From the NCBI GenBank assembly GCA_017475185.1, contig JAFVGB010000015.1, forward strand, positions 62,001 through 126,000: 64,000 nt of DNA, written 5' to 3'. The position numbers were made by a program, and so were the translations under genes. Numbering within the stretch: position 1 is the stretch's first letter; each line of letters begins with the position of its first letter. Below the pieces are notes generated by a model. That model saw only the letters and a program-made list of their open reading frames with translations. It ran no database searches and was not told the origin of the DNA. Source of the stretch: Clostridia bacterium (GTDB lineage: Bacteria; Bacillota_A; Clostridia; TANB77; CAG-508). Positions 19,176-29,023 of the stretch are shown here, one piece after another.

Positions 19176-19568
19176 ATGGAAATAATAAATAGAGAAAAAA
19201 ACGAAACAGATGTAAATATGTTATCACCATTAACATGGGCGTATGTTGGCGACGCAGTTTATGAATTATACATTAGAACTAATCTTGTAAATAATACTAA
19301 ATTAAAACCTCATAAATTACATATAGAATCAATAAAATATGTTAAGGCAAAGGCACAAGCGGAAATTTTAAAAAGGATAGAATCAGATTTAACAGATGAA
19401 GAAAAAGATATAGTTAGAAGAGCTAGAAATGCAGAAAATCACCATTTACCTAAAAATGCTGATCCTGCTGATTATATGTATTCAACAGCTTTTGAAGGAT
19501 TAATTGGTTTTTTATATCTTACAAAAAGAGATGAAAGACTAAAAGAAATTTTAAAAATGTGTATGTAA
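19176..19568 (+). CDS. mrnC: Mini-ribonuclease III
   Basis: 130 residues: an RNase III catalytic domain without the double-stranded-RNA-binding domain. The key block LTWAYVGDAVYELYIR with the catalytic Asp is near residue 18-30; ARNAE and the C-terminal YSTAFEGLIGFLYL with the second acidic site follow. In Firmicutes it matures 23S rRNA ends. It is usually next to cysS, but here cysS is 40 kb away. RBS AAAAAGGAGAAAAA. Confidence 0.95.
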   Translation: MEIINREKNETDVNMLSPLTWAYVGDAVYELYIRTNLVNNTKLKPHKLHIESIKYVKAKAQAEILKRIESDLTDEEKDIVRRARNAENHHLPKNADPADYMYSTAFEGLIGFLYLTKRDERLKEILKMCM

Positions 19569-19572
19569 CCCA

Positions 19573-19602
19573 TTGACTTATTTGGTCAAAATATGTTATA
19601 AA
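19573..19602 (+). promoter_or_regulatory. Promoter of tRNA-Glu
   Basis: TTGACT (19573-19578), 18 nt, TATAAA (19597-19602), with an extended -10 TG nearby. Confidence 0.6.
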
Positions 19603-19624
19603 TATTAGGTAACTTAAAAACAAT

Positions 19625-19699
19625 GGCCCGTTGGTCAAGCGGTTAAGACGCGGCCCTCTCAAGGCCGAATCATGGGTTCGATTCCCGTACGGGTCACCA
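19625..19699 (+). tRNA. tRNA-Glu (anticodon CTC)
   Basis: 75 nt with encoded CCA. The acceptor stem GGCCCGT pairs with ACGGGTC; the anticodon stem CGGCC/GGCCG holds the loop CTCTCAA, so the anticodon is CTC; the T arm contains GGTTCGATTCC. All arms fold. Confidence 0.95.
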
Positions 19700-19700
19700 G

Positions 19701-19740
19701 AAAAGAACAAGTCAGTGGTTAATTGACTTGTTCTTTTATT
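19701..19740 (+). terminator. Terminator after tRNA-Glu
   Basis: Perfect 14-bp stem AAAAGAACAAGTCA with complement, 9-nt loop and T run. Its right arm includes the -35 of the next promoter. Confidence 0.85.
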
Positions 19741-19751
19741 TGTGGTATACT
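19723..19751 (+). promoter_or_regulatory. Promoter of the 50-residue membrane protein gene
   Basis: TTGACT (19723-19728), 17 nt, TATACT (19746-19751). Confidence 0.6.
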
Positions 19752-19829
19752 AAATATTATAAAAATTCATATACAATCTGTTATAGGTGGGTCAGCACCG
19801 ATATTAATAATTTATGGAGTGTGAAATTC

Positions 19830-19982
19830 ATGCCGATTGAATATGTTATTGCAGTTCTTATAATTGCTGGTATAGCTTTCGCGGCTGGAATACTTGTATC
19901 GAATTATGTTTTGAACAAGTGGCAAAATAAAGAAGAAAGCTACATGACTAAGGAGGAATATGACAGATTACGAAAAAAGTAA
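19830..19982 (+). CDS. Small single-pass membrane protein
   Basis: 50 residues from the ATG at 19830, preceded by TGGAGTGTG. One membrane helix at about 6-28 (VIAVLIIAGIAFAAGILVS), then a charged cytosolic tail ending YMTKEEYDRLRKK. The layout resembles YneF-like or other small anchors, but no family is certain. It is monocistronic, between its own promoter and a terminator. Upstream frame extension to 19728 lacks a ribosome site. Confidence 0.65.
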   Translation: MPIEYVIAVLIIAGIAFAAGILVSNYVLNKWQNKEESYMTKEEYDRLRKK

Positions 19983-19984
19983 AA

Positions 19985-20031
19985 ATTAAAAATAAGCTAA
20001 ACTTGCACATGTAAGTTTAGCTTATTTTTGT
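19985..20031. terminator. Bidirectional terminator
   Basis: A 17-bp stem starting AAAAATAAGCTAAACTT with complement and an 8-nt loop; ends the small membrane gene and the convergent gpr. Confidence 0.9.
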
Positions 20032-20037
20032 GTTAAG

Positions 20038-20970
20038 TTATACTGCAAAATTAATTGCTCTAGAAACCACATCTTTCATATTTTCTATTAAATTATCAAT
20101 TTCTTTTGGAGTAACAATCATATTATAATCACTTGGATTTAAACTTTCTTTAATTTCTTCATAATTATCATGTTCTTTTAGAGCATTTAAATAATCATTA
20201 GATTTAGCTTCATTCTGTAATTTGCCAATAAATAAATCTAAACAATCGTTAACTAAAACAGCAGATTCAACAACCATTGGAACACCAATTGCAATAACAG
20301 GAATTCCAATAGTATTAATACTTAATTCTTCTCTTGCATTTCCAACTCCACCACCAGGGACAATACCAGTATCTGAAATTTGTACTGTACTACTAATTCT
20401 TTCAATACTTTTGGAAGCTAAGCTATCAATAACAATAAGTAATTTCGGTTTTACATTACTAACTATTCCTTGAATTATTTCAGATGTTTCAATTCCAGTG
20501 GTTCCAAGTACACCAGGAGCAATTGCACAAACAGAACGAGTACCTTCAGTTACATATTGAGGAGTATATTTTATAAAATGTTTTGTTACATCAATTTCTG
20601 AAACAACTTTTGGACCTAGTGAATCTGGTGTAACATATTGATTTCCTAAACCTACAACCAAAATTTCGTCTTGACTTTCACAATGAGAATCTATTATTTT
20701 TTTTAATTCATCTTTTACAACATCAGAGGCTTTTTCAATATCTTCATCAGTAGCTAGTTTTAAATTTTTAATATCAACTGTTACATAAGTTCCAATAGGC
20801 TTACCAATTGCTTTTTCACCTTCAGAATCAACAATTTTAACGATATTAGTTTTAATTTTATCACTAATAATATTTTCATAAGTTTCGATTCCTGGGATGT
20901 TTTCAAGCTTGTTTGCTTTTTTATAAATATCTTTTCTTTCATCAGCTAAATCAGTTCTAAAATTATACAT
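20038..20970 (-). CDS. gpr: Germination protease GPR
   Basis: Degrades small acid-soluble proteins during spore germination. 310 residues. It begins with FRTDLADE, the propeptide cleavage region of the family. Further blocks are VVGLGNQYVTPDSLGPKV near 105-122, APGVLGTTGIET near 150, VIDSLASKSIERI near 180 and GGGVGNAREEL. It indicates a spore-forming host. RBS AGTGAGGTATTTTA. Monocistronic. Confidence 0.95.
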   Translation of the reverse strand: MYNFRTDLADERKDIYKKANKLENIPGIETYENIISDKIKTNIVKIVDSEGEKAIGKPIGTYVTVDIKNLKLATDEDIEKASDVVKDELKKIIDSHCESQDEILVVGLGNQYVTPDSLGPKVVSEIDVTKHFIKYTPQYVTEGTRSVCAIAPGVLGTTGIETSEIIQGIVSNVKPKLLIVIDSLASKSIERISSTVQISDTGIVPGGGVGNAREELSINTIGIPVIAIGVPMVVESAVLVNDCLDLFIGKLQNEAKSNDYLNALKEHDNYEEIKESLNPSDYNMIVTPKEIDNLIENMKDVVSRAINFAV

Positions 20971-21069
20971 TAAAATACCTCACTTTCTTTTTTATATTAT
21001 TTGAAAAACATTAAAGTTTTATTCTTTTATAAATAATTTGTTAAAAAAGTTGAAATTAGAACATTTTTA

Positions 21070-21098
21070 TTGACAAACCATTTAGTGTGTTATATAAT
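21070..21098 (+). promoter_or_regulatory. Promoter of the DtxR-like regulator
   Basis: TTGACA (21070-21075), 17 nt, TATAAT (21093-21098). Confidence 0.85.
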
Positions 21099-21114
21099 GT
21101 TAACCGAGGTTAAC
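21099..21114. promoter_or_regulatory. Operator-like palindrome GTTAACCGAGGTTAAC
   Basis: A perfect 7-bp inverted repeat with GA at the centre, directly after the -10 box and over the transcription start of the DtxR-like gene; the position fits self-repression. Confidence 0.7.
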
Positions 21115-21135
21115 AAAAATGGAAGGATGAGGTAT

Positions 21136-21579
21136 ATGATATCGAAATCTTTGGAAGAATATATAAAAACAATGTATATTCTAAGAAAACAAAATGGGAA
21201 TATACGTGTTACAGATATAGCTGAAAAAATGAATTGTTCCAAGGCGAGTGTAAATAAAGCAATAAATAATTTGAAAGAAAATGGATTGGTTAATTATGAA
21301 TCTTATGGAACAATTGAAATCACAGCATTAGGAGAAGATTTAGCCCAAAAAATATTGGAAAGCTATGATATCATCTTTTTGTTTATGAAAGATGTTTTGG
21401 GAATGGAACATGAAAAAGCTGAGCAAGAAGCAGAGAATATGAAATCTTCTATGTCTGATGAAGCAATAAATAAATTAGCACGATATGTTCATAAAGTTTT
21501 GGGATTACGCAATTTGAATTGCAATTATGATATCAACCAAGAAAAATGCAGAAGATGTGTTAAAAGAACAAAAAAATAA
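21136..21579 (+). CDS. DtxR/MntR-family regulator with C-terminal Cys motif
   Basis: 147 residues from ATG 21136 (RBS GGATGAGG); the longer frame starts inside the promoter. Residues about 1-60 form a winged helix (SLEEYIKTMYILR, VTDIAEKMNCSKASVNKAI, NGLVNY), followed by the DtxR dimerisation helices with FLMKDVLGMEHEKAEQEAENM carrying candidate metal ligands. It lacks the SH3-like third domain. The end has CNYDINQEKCRRC, a CX8CX2C set, not usual in MntR. It precedes the suf genes by 56 nt, so it may sense iron or Fe-S status and control the operon; this is inference. Confidence 0.82.
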   Translation: MISKSLEEYIKTMYILRKQNGNIRVTDIAEKMNCSKASVNKAINNLKENGLVNYESYGTIEITALGEDLAQKILESYDIIFLFMKDVLGMEHEKAEQEAENMKSSMSDEAINKLARYVHKVLGLRNLNCNYDINQEKCRRCVKRTKK

Positions 21580-21582
21580 ACT

Positions 21583-21615
21583 TGAAACATTTGGGAACGG
21601 TCTTAAAATGTTTCA
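21583..21615 (+). repeat. 33-bp GGGACGG palindromic repeat before sufC
   Basis: TGAAACATTT and its complement AAATGTTTCA flank GGGAACGGTCTT. Same element as at 25943, 27880 and 63812. Confidence 0.8.
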
Positions 21616-21634
21616 AAAAGAAAGGAAAATAAAG

Positions 21635-22375
21635 ATGAGCAATAAATTATTAGAAATCAAAAATTTAAATGTAAATGCAGAAGAAAAACAAATTTTAAAA
21701 GGAATAGATTTAACAATCAATAAAGGGGAAATTCATGTTATTATGGGACCTAATGGTTCTGGTAAAACAACAACAGCAAATGCAATTTTAAATAATCCTG
21801 CGTATAATAAAGTTGGTGGAAGTATTATATTTGATGGTGAAGATATAACTGATATGCGAACAGACGAAATCGCAAGAAAAGGTGTATTTATGTCTTTCCA
21901 ATTACCTGAAGAAATACCAGGGGTATCTGTAGCTAATTTCTTAAAATATGCTAAAAATAAGGTTACAGGTAAACCAGTTAAGATTTTTCAATTTAAAGAT
22001 GAGCTAAAAAAATATATGGAAGATTTAAATATGAATCCTGAAAATATTGAAAGAAGCTTAAATGTTGGATTTTCAGGTGGAGAGAAAAAGAAAAATGAAA
22101 TTCTTCAAATGCTTGTGTTAAATCCAAAACTTGCTATTTTAGATGAAACAGATTCAGGATTAGATGTAGATGCAGTTAAGACTGTTTCTAAAGGTATTGA
22201 GATGTTTAAAAATGATGAGAATGCAGTTTTAATTATCACTCATAATATGAGAATTTTAGAAAATCTAAAAGTTGATTATGTACATGTTTTAATTGATGGA
22301 AAAATTGTTACAACTGGTGGAGAAGAGATTATAAAAGATATAGAAGCAAACGGATTCAGTAAATATAGAAAATAA
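21635..22375 (+). CDS. sufC: SufC, ATPase of the Fe-S assembly complex
   Basis: ABC-type ATPase that works with SufB and SufD to build Fe-S clusters in the cytosol. 246 residues from ATG 21635 (RBS AAAGGAAAATAAAG); the frame from 21527 overlaps the regulator. Walker A GPNGSGKTT near 38, signature FSGGEKKKNE near 143, Walker B LAILDETDSGLD near 165 and switch His in ITHNMR. First gene of the order C-B-D-S-U. Confidence 0.96.
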   Translation: MSNKLLEIKNLNVNAEEKQILKGIDLTINKGEIHVIMGPNGSGKTTTANAILNNPAYNKVGGSIIFDGEDITDMRTDEIARKGVFMSFQLPEEIPGVSVANFLKYAKNKVTGKPVKIFQFKDELKKYMEDLNMNPENIERSLNVGFSGGEKKKNEILQMLVLNPKLAILDETDSGLDVDAVKTVSKGIEMFKNDENAVLIITHNMRILENLKVDYVHVLIDGKIVTTGGEEIIKDIEANGFSKYRK

Positions 22376-22394
22376 AATCATAATTAAAATAAAA

Positions 22395-22419
22395 TGCAGA
22401 ATGCACAAAACATTCTGCA
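22395..22419 (-). terminator. Terminator of the 38-residue gene
   Basis: Stem GCAGAATG/CATTCTGC, with a T-rich stretch on the minus strand. Confidence 0.6.
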
Positions 22420-22427
22420 AAAGCAAA

Positions 22428-22544
22428 TTAGGAGAAGTTTTCTCCAGTTGATACTGTTATATACTCCTTTGTTATTCTTTTCTTTATAATAAGAAGAGTT
22501 AAAATAACAGGAAGCATAGTAATCAACATAATAATTTGTTTCAT
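22428..22544 (-). CDS. Tiny membrane protein antisense between sufC and sufB
   Basis: 38 residues: a hydrophobic N-terminal helix (MKQIIMLITMLPVILTLLII) followed by KKRITKEYITVSTGENFS. It is supported by a strong ribosome site AAGGAGGTAATTAT, its own promoter and its own terminator. No family recognised; it is unlike known type I toxins in having a long polar tail. It lies inside the suf operon but reads against it. Confidence 0.6.
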   Translation of the reverse strand: MKQIIMLITMLPVILTLLIIKKRITKEYITVSTGENFS

Positions 22545-22579
22545 ATAATTACCTCCTTAAGGTAAAAAATATTGTATTT

Positions 22580-22608
22580 ATTATGACAGATAAAAATGTA
22601 AAAGTCAA
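22580..22608 (-). promoter_or_regulatory. Promoter of the 38-residue gene
   Basis: TTGACT (22603-22608), 17 nt, CATAAT (22580-22585). Confidence 0.6.
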
Positions 22609-22647
22609 CAAATCCGAAAATGTAGTCAGTTAGAAAGGAAAATAAAA

Positions 22648-24048
22648 ATGGCGAAAACACAATTAGAAGAATTAAATAGAAATATTTATGACATAAAAAA
22701 CAAAGACGACTATGATTTCAAAATTCAAAAAGGTTTAACAAAAGAAATCGTAGAAGAAATTTCAAAGCAAAAAAATGATCCAGATTGGATGAGAGAAATA
22801 AGATTAAAAGCTTTGGAAACATATAATAAATTAGAGCTTCCAACATGGGGACCTGATTTATCTGAATTAAATATGGATGAAATTGCAACATATGTACGTC
22901 CAAAAACTAAGCTAAATAGTTCTTGGGATGATGTTCCAGAAGATATAAAAAATACTTTTGATAAATTAGGAATTCCAGAAGCAGAAAGAACTTCTTTAGC
23001 AGGTGTTGGAGCTCAATATGACTCAGAAGTTGTTTATCACAGTATGAAAGAGGAATTACTAAAACAAGGAGTTATTTATACAGATATGGAAACAGCTGTA
23101 AGAGAATATCCTGAAATTGTAAAAGAGCATTTTATGAAATGTGTTCCAATAAATGACCATAAATTTGTCGCATTACATGCTGCTGTATGGTCAGGTGGTT
23201 CATTTGTTTATATTCCAAAAGGTGTTAAATTAGAGATGCCTTTACAATCATATTTTAGATTAAATTCACCTGAATCTGGACAATTCGAACATACTTTAAT
23301 TATAGTTGAAGAAGGTGCAAGCTTACATTTTATTGAAGGATGTTCAGCACCAAAATATAACAAGGTGAATTTACACGCAGGCTGTGTTGAATTATATGTA
23401 AAGAAAAATGCATATTTACGTTATTCAACAATTGAAAACTGGTCTAAGAATATGATGAACTTAAATACTAAAAAAGCAATTGTAGAAGAAGGTGGACAAG
23501 TTGATTGGGTAACAGGTTCATTTGGTTCTAAAATATCAATGTTGTACCCATTAAGTATCCTTAACGGAAAAGGTGCTAAAACAGAATATACAGGTATTTC
23601 TTTTGCAGGAGCAGGACAAAATCTAGATACTGGATTTAAAGTAATTCATAATGCACCAAATACATCAAGTGTTGTAAATAGCAAATCAATTTCAAAAAAT
23701 GGTGGAAAATGTACGTATAGATCATTAGTTAGAATTACTGAAAATGCTCAAAATTCTAAGTCGTCAGTATCTTGTGAATCATTGATGTTAGATGATTTTT
23801 CAGTATCAGACACAATTCCAGTTAATGATATTAGAACAGATGAAGTTGAATTTTCTCATGAGGCTAAGATAGGAAAGATTTCTGATAAGACCATTTTCTA
23901 TTTAATGAGCAGAGGGTTATCTGAAGAAGATGCCAAAGCAATGATAGTTAGAGGCTTTGCATATCCAATTTCAAAAGAATTGCCAGGAGAGTATGCAGTT
24001 GAGATGAACAATTTGATTAATTTAGAGTTAGAGGGAGCAATTGGATAA
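22648..24048 (+). CDS. sufB: SufB, Fe-S scaffold subunit
   Basis: Scaffold on which the nascent Fe-S cluster forms, in the SufBC2D complex. 466 residues, normal. Typical blocks: VYHSMKEELLKQGVIY near 130, HAAVWSGGSFVYIPKGV near 180, the beta-helix core, YTGISFAGAGQ, and the C-terminal SHEAKIGKISDKTIFYLMSRG with LVRITENAQNSKSSVSCESL carrying the conserved Cys. RBS GAAAGGAAAAT. It is separated from sufC by the antisense small gene. Confidence 0.97.
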   Translation: MAKTQLEELNRNIYDIKNKDDYDFKIQKGLTKEIVEEISKQKNDPDWMREIRLKALETYNKLELPTWGPDLSELNMDEIATYVRPKTKLNSSWDDVPEDIKNTFDKLGIPEAERTSLAGVGAQYDSEVVYHSMKEELLKQGVIYTDMETAVREYPEIVKEHFMKCVPINDHKFVALHAAVWSGGSFVYIPKGVKLEMPLQSYFRLNSPESGQFEHTLIIVEEGASLHFIEGCSAPKYNKVNLHAGCVELYVKKNAYLRYSTIENWSKNMMNLNTKKAIVEEGGQVDWVTGSFGSKISMLYPLSILNGKGAKTEYTGISFAGAGQNLDTGFKVIHNAPNTSSVVNSKSISKNGGKCTYRSLVRITENAQNSKSSVSCESLMLDDFSVSDTIPVNDIRTDEVEFSHEAKIGKISDKTIFYLMSRGLSEEDAKAMIVRGFAYPISKELPGEYAVEMNNLINLELEGAIG

Positions 24049-24050
24049 AA

Positions 24051-24075
24051 GAAAAAAGTCTGCTATTTAGCAGAC
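24051..24075 (-). terminator. Terminator of the 117-residue gene
   Basis: Stem GTCTGCT/AGCAGAC followed on the minus strand by T6; overlaps the stop codon of the minus-strand gene. Confidence 0.75.
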
Positions 24076-24416
24076 CAAGAGTTGAAATCATATTTTTTGA
24101 GAATGTGTTTTTTGATTTTTTGAGAAAAATAATTTTTAATTTTTTCTCCGAAAAATACATCAGTGAGAATAAGAGCAAGTAGTATGAAAAACAGTATGTA
24201 CCAGCCTCGTATCCACATAATATAGAATTGTGCGATAAGGATAATAAAGGCGAGTGCAAACTTAAATGTTTCATAGACAACATGTTTTCGCAACATTGCT
24301 TTCTTATCTCGAAGTATTTCAAGTTTTAATACATCCTCAATACTAAGTACAGAACTGTAATTTTTAAGGATTTCATCAATCTCTTTAATAGTCAGTTCTT
24401 TCCGTGATGATTTCAT
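24063..24416 (-). CDS. Two-helix membrane protein, antisense between sufB and sufD
   Basis: 117 residues. An N-terminal charged helical part (about 1-45) is followed by two membrane helices near 48-67 and 70-88, then a basic tail (KIKKHILKKYDF). RBS TTTAAGGAGGGATTAT and a promoter at 24453-24481 support it. No family recognised. Like the 38-residue gene it interrupts the suf gene order and reads against it. Confidence 0.7.
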   Translation of the reverse strand: MKSSRKELTIKEIDEILKNYSSVLSIEDVLKLEILRDKKAMLRKHVVYETFKFALAFIILIAQFYIMWIRGWYILFFILLALILTDVFFGEKIKNYFSQKIKKHILKKYDFNSWSAK

Positions 24417-24452
24417 TATAATCCCTCCTTAAAGGATTTTATTAATGAATTG

Positions 24453-24481
24453 ATATTAACATGAAATAAATATAAAGTCAA
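24453..24481 (-). promoter_or_regulatory. Promoter of the 117-residue gene
   Basis: TTGACT (24476-24481), 17 nt, TAATAT (24453-24458). Confidence 0.6.
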
Positions 24482-24502
24482 TAATATAGAAAGGAAAGCA
24501 AA

Positions 24503-25567
24503 ATGAATAACTTAAAATTAAACGAAACACCAGTTAGAACTTCAAAAAGTTTTAGAATTAACAATATAAAAATTGAAGATTTAGAACTACCTGAAAAACT
24601 TGAGGAATTCAAAAATGTCAAAGTTTCAGAAATGGGTTCTAAAATTATAATTAGTTCAGAAATTCAAAAAGCTGAATTGAAATACGGATTAGGTGATGTA
24701 TTTACAAATCAAGTTAATGAAGCATCTAATTACAAAGCTAGCATAGTAGTTGATTGTAAAACGCACAAAGAAGTAGAAATGGATTTTAAATTAGATAAAA
24801 CTAATTCTAGTTTAGCTGAAAACATAGAAATTACAGCAAATGAAAATACAAAATCAACTATAATTTTGAAATATGAAACTGATGAAGATGTACAAGCATA
24901 TCATAATGCAGTAATTCGTGCAAAAGCTAAGAAAAATGCAGTTTTAAATGTAATTATAGTTAATTTGATGAACGAACTATCTAACAATCTCATGGCAATC
25001 CAAAATGAATTTGAAGAAAATTCTAAAATAAACTATTGCATAATAGATTTTGGCGGAAAAAATAGTGTTACAAATTATTATTCAAATATATCAGGAGATG
25101 GAGCAGATAGTCAGTTAAACACAATTTATCTAGGTAAAAATGAACAAAGATTTGATTTGAATTATATTGGGGAATTATATGGAAAAAAATCAAATATTGA
25201 TATAGAAGTTCAAGGAGCATTGAAAGATAATGCTAAAAAGAATTTTAAAGGGACAATTGATTTTAAAACAGGTTGTAAAAAAGCTACTGGAAATGAAAAT
25301 GAAAATTGTATGTTGCTATCAAATACTGCTAAATCAATAGCATTGCCAATGCTTTTATGCTCTGAAGAAGAAGTTGAAGGAAATCATAGTAGCTCAGCTG
25401 GTAAGATAGGTGAAAAAGAATTGTTCTATATTATGAGCAGAGGATTTGAATTAAAAGAAGCTATGAAATTAATGGTTAGAGCTAAATTTAATAAAATTTT
25501 AGAAATGGTAAAAAATGAAGAATTGAAGAAACAAATTTTAGAAGAAATTGATAAAAGATTAGACTAG
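24503..25567 (+). CDS. sufD: SufD, Fe-S assembly protein
   Basis: Partner of SufB in the SufBCD complex. 354 residues. The central beta-helix is shown by alternating hydrophobic runs and QNEFEENSKINYCIIDFGG; the C-terminal HSSSAGKIGEKELFYIMSRGFELKEAMKLMVRA is the shared SufB/SufD motif with the conserved His. RBS GAAAGGAAAGC. It is shorter than SufB and diverged, as usual for SufD. Confidence 0.93.
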   Translation: MNNLKLNETPVRTSKSFRINNIKIEDLELPEKLEEFKNVKVSEMGSKIIISSEIQKAELKYGLGDVFTNQVNEASNYKASIVVDCKTHKEVEMDFKLDKTNSSLAENIEITANENTKSTIILKYETDEDVQAYHNAVIRAKAKKNAVLNVIIVNLMNELSNNLMAIQNEFEENSKINYCIIDFGGKNSVTNYYSNISGDGADSQLNTIYLGKNEQRFDLNYIGELYGKKSNIDIEVQGALKDNAKKNFKGTIDFKTGCKKATGNENENCMLLSNTAKSIALPMLLCSEEEVEGNHSSSAGKIGEKELFYIMSRGFELKEAMKLMVRAKFNKILEMVKNEELKKQILEEIDKRLD

Positions 25568-25611
25568 TTTTCTTAATTTAATAAAGAAATATTTCTGTAA
25601 TTGTATAGGTA

Positions 25612-25640
25612 TTGAAAATTTCTCAGATTTATGTTATAAT
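25612..25640 (+). promoter_or_regulatory. Promoter of the 57-residue gene
   Basis: TTGAAA (25612-25617), 17 nt, TATAAT (25635-25640), extended -10 ATGT. Confidence 0.75.
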
Positions 25641-25654
25641 GTTTTTATTAAATT

Positions 25655-25710
25655 TTGGGGAAACCAAAGGAATTCCTTATTCCGGAGGTTTCAATACTTC
25701 CGGAAAATAA
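25655..25710 (+). promoter_or_regulatory. Structured leader of the 57-residue gene
   Basis: Nested pairing possibilities: GAAACC with GGTTTC, AAGGAATTCCTT, and CCGGA...TTCCGG. The alternatives are mutually exclusive in part, as in a switch. No known RNA class recognised. Confidence 0.4.
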
Positions 25711-25729
25711 TTAATGGAGGTATTTATTT

Positions 25730-25903
25730 ATGAAGAAAACAAATGTGTCCGATGGTAAATCAATATCACACGGATCAATCTACAAAGTTCGGGCAGAGCA
25801 TATGAAAGATTCAAATACAGCATATGCAAATAAATGCTCAAAACTCAGTAGAGCAAAAATAGCAGAACGTTCTGCTACACGAGATATCAGAAACAAAACC
25901 TGA
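25730..25903 (+). CDS. 57-residue basic protein between sufD and sufS
   Basis: MKKTNVSDGKSISHGS at the start, then a basic helical sequence with a Ser/Ala/Arg-rich end (SRAKIAERSATRDI). No membrane helix. The strong RBS TGGAGGTATTTATT, its own promoter, a structured leader and a terminator 7 nt after the stop make it a credible independent gene. Codons include GTC, CGG and CGA, unlike the suf genes. No family recognised. Confidence 0.65.
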   Translation: MKKTNVSDGKSISHGSIYKVRAEHMKDSNTAYANKCSKLSRAKIAERSATRDIRNKT

Positions 25904-25909
25904 TATGCC

Positions 25910-25941
25910 AGCCCTTCAATTTCGCGTTGAGGGGCTTTTTT
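25910..25941 (+). terminator. Terminator after the 57-residue gene
   Basis: Ten-pair stem AGCCCTTCAA/TTGAGGGGCT with a 7-nt loop and T6. Confidence 0.85.
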
Positions 25942-25942
25942 A

Positions 25943-25975
25943 TGAAACAAAACAAGACCGTCCAAAAATGTTTCA
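25943..25975 (-). repeat. 33-bp GGGACGG palindromic repeat before sufS
   Basis: TGAAACA and TGTTTCA ends around GGACGGTCTT, in the opposite orientation to the copies at 21583 and 27880. It sits just before the AAGGAGG of sufS. Confidence 0.8.
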
Positions 25976-25989
25976 AAAAGGAGGAAAGA

Positions 25990-27213
<1,224 letters not shown>

Positions 27214-27217
27214 TATA

Positions 27218-27399
27218 TTGTAGAATCCGTCCAATCTTTGAATTATGTAATTTTAGAAAATATTATTAACACTTCGTTCGTTTACTGGCGTTGGAGTTTT
27301 GGAAAAAGACTTTAGGCGGGAGCGCCAAACTGCGCACTCCACTGCGTGTTAATATATTTTCTAAAATTACATAATTCAAAGATTGGGACTACTCTACAA
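27218..27399. repeat. Long inverted-repeat element 1
   Basis: Arms at 27231-27272 and 27346-27386 match over 41 of 42 positions (one extra base in the left arm) and flank a 73-nt GC-richer centre; outer TTGTAGA/TCTACAA ends also pair. It fills most of the sufS-sufU gap. No ORF inside. Similar architecture to element 2 at 42 kb. Confidence 0.8.
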
Positions 27400-27440
27400 A
27401 TTGAAACTAATAATAAATTTTCTTGGAAGGGGAGAATAAA

Positions 27441-27872
27441 GTGGAAGATTTAACTGATGTTTATAATGATTTGATTATGGAACATAGTATGAATTCTTAT
27501 AATAAGAAAAAGTTGGAAAGTGCTGATTTTTGTGAGTTAGGACATAATCCAAATTGTGGTGATGAAATTACTTTGGAAGTTAAGATGAATGGAAATATTA
27601 TTGAAGATATGGCTTTTCACGGACATGGATGTGCTATTTCTCAGGCGTCTACATCTATTATGATTGATACTTTAAAAGGAAAAACTGTTGATGAGGCAAA
27701 AGAGATTGTAAAAACATTTATTGAGATGATTAAGAGAGAGACAAAGAGTGAAGAGGAATTAAGAAAATTAGAGGATGCCATTGCATTTAAGAATATTTCT
27801 AATATGCCTGCAAGAGTTAAGTGCGCTTTGCTTGCTTGGCATACTTTGGAGAATATTTTTGAAAAAATATAA
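27441..27872 (+). CDS. sufU: SufU sulfur-transfer protein
   Basis: Zinc protein that accepts sulfur from SufS for cluster assembly. 143 residues from GTG 27441, with GGAAGGGGAG upstream. YNDLIMEHSMNSYNKKK near the start, the Zn ligands in NPNCGD near 35 and GHGCAISQAS near 62, and the third Cys in MPARVKCALLAWHTL near 128. The SufU-type insertion between the second and third Cys is present. Confidence 0.93.
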   Translation: MEDLTDVYNDLIMEHSMNSYNKKKLESADFCELGHNPNCGDEITLEVKMNGNIIEDMAFHGHGCAISQASTSIMIDTLKGKTVDEAKEIVKTFIEMIKRETKSEEELRKLEDAIAFKNISNMPARVKCALLAWHTLENIFEKI

Positions 27873-27879
27873 TTTTTTT

Positions 27880-27912
27880 TGAAACATTTGGGGACGGTCT
27901 TTTTTTGTTTCA
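27880..27912 (+). repeat. 33-bp GGGACGG palindromic repeat before mnmA
   Basis: TGAAACA/TGTTTCA ends around TTTGGGGACGGTC and a T run. Lies between the sufU stop and the mnmA ribosome site. Confidence 0.85.
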
Positions 27913-27928
27913 AGAAAGGAAATGAAAA

Positions 27929-28984
<1,056 letters not shown>

Positions 28985-28988
28985 CAAT

Positions 28989-29017
28989 TTGACAATTATG
29001 TAAATATGTTGTATAAT
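28989..29017 (+). promoter_or_regulatory. Promoter of the structured RNA
   Basis: TTGACA (28989-28994), 17 nt, TATAAT (29012-29017). Confidence 0.85.
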
Positions 29018-29023
29018 ATATGC

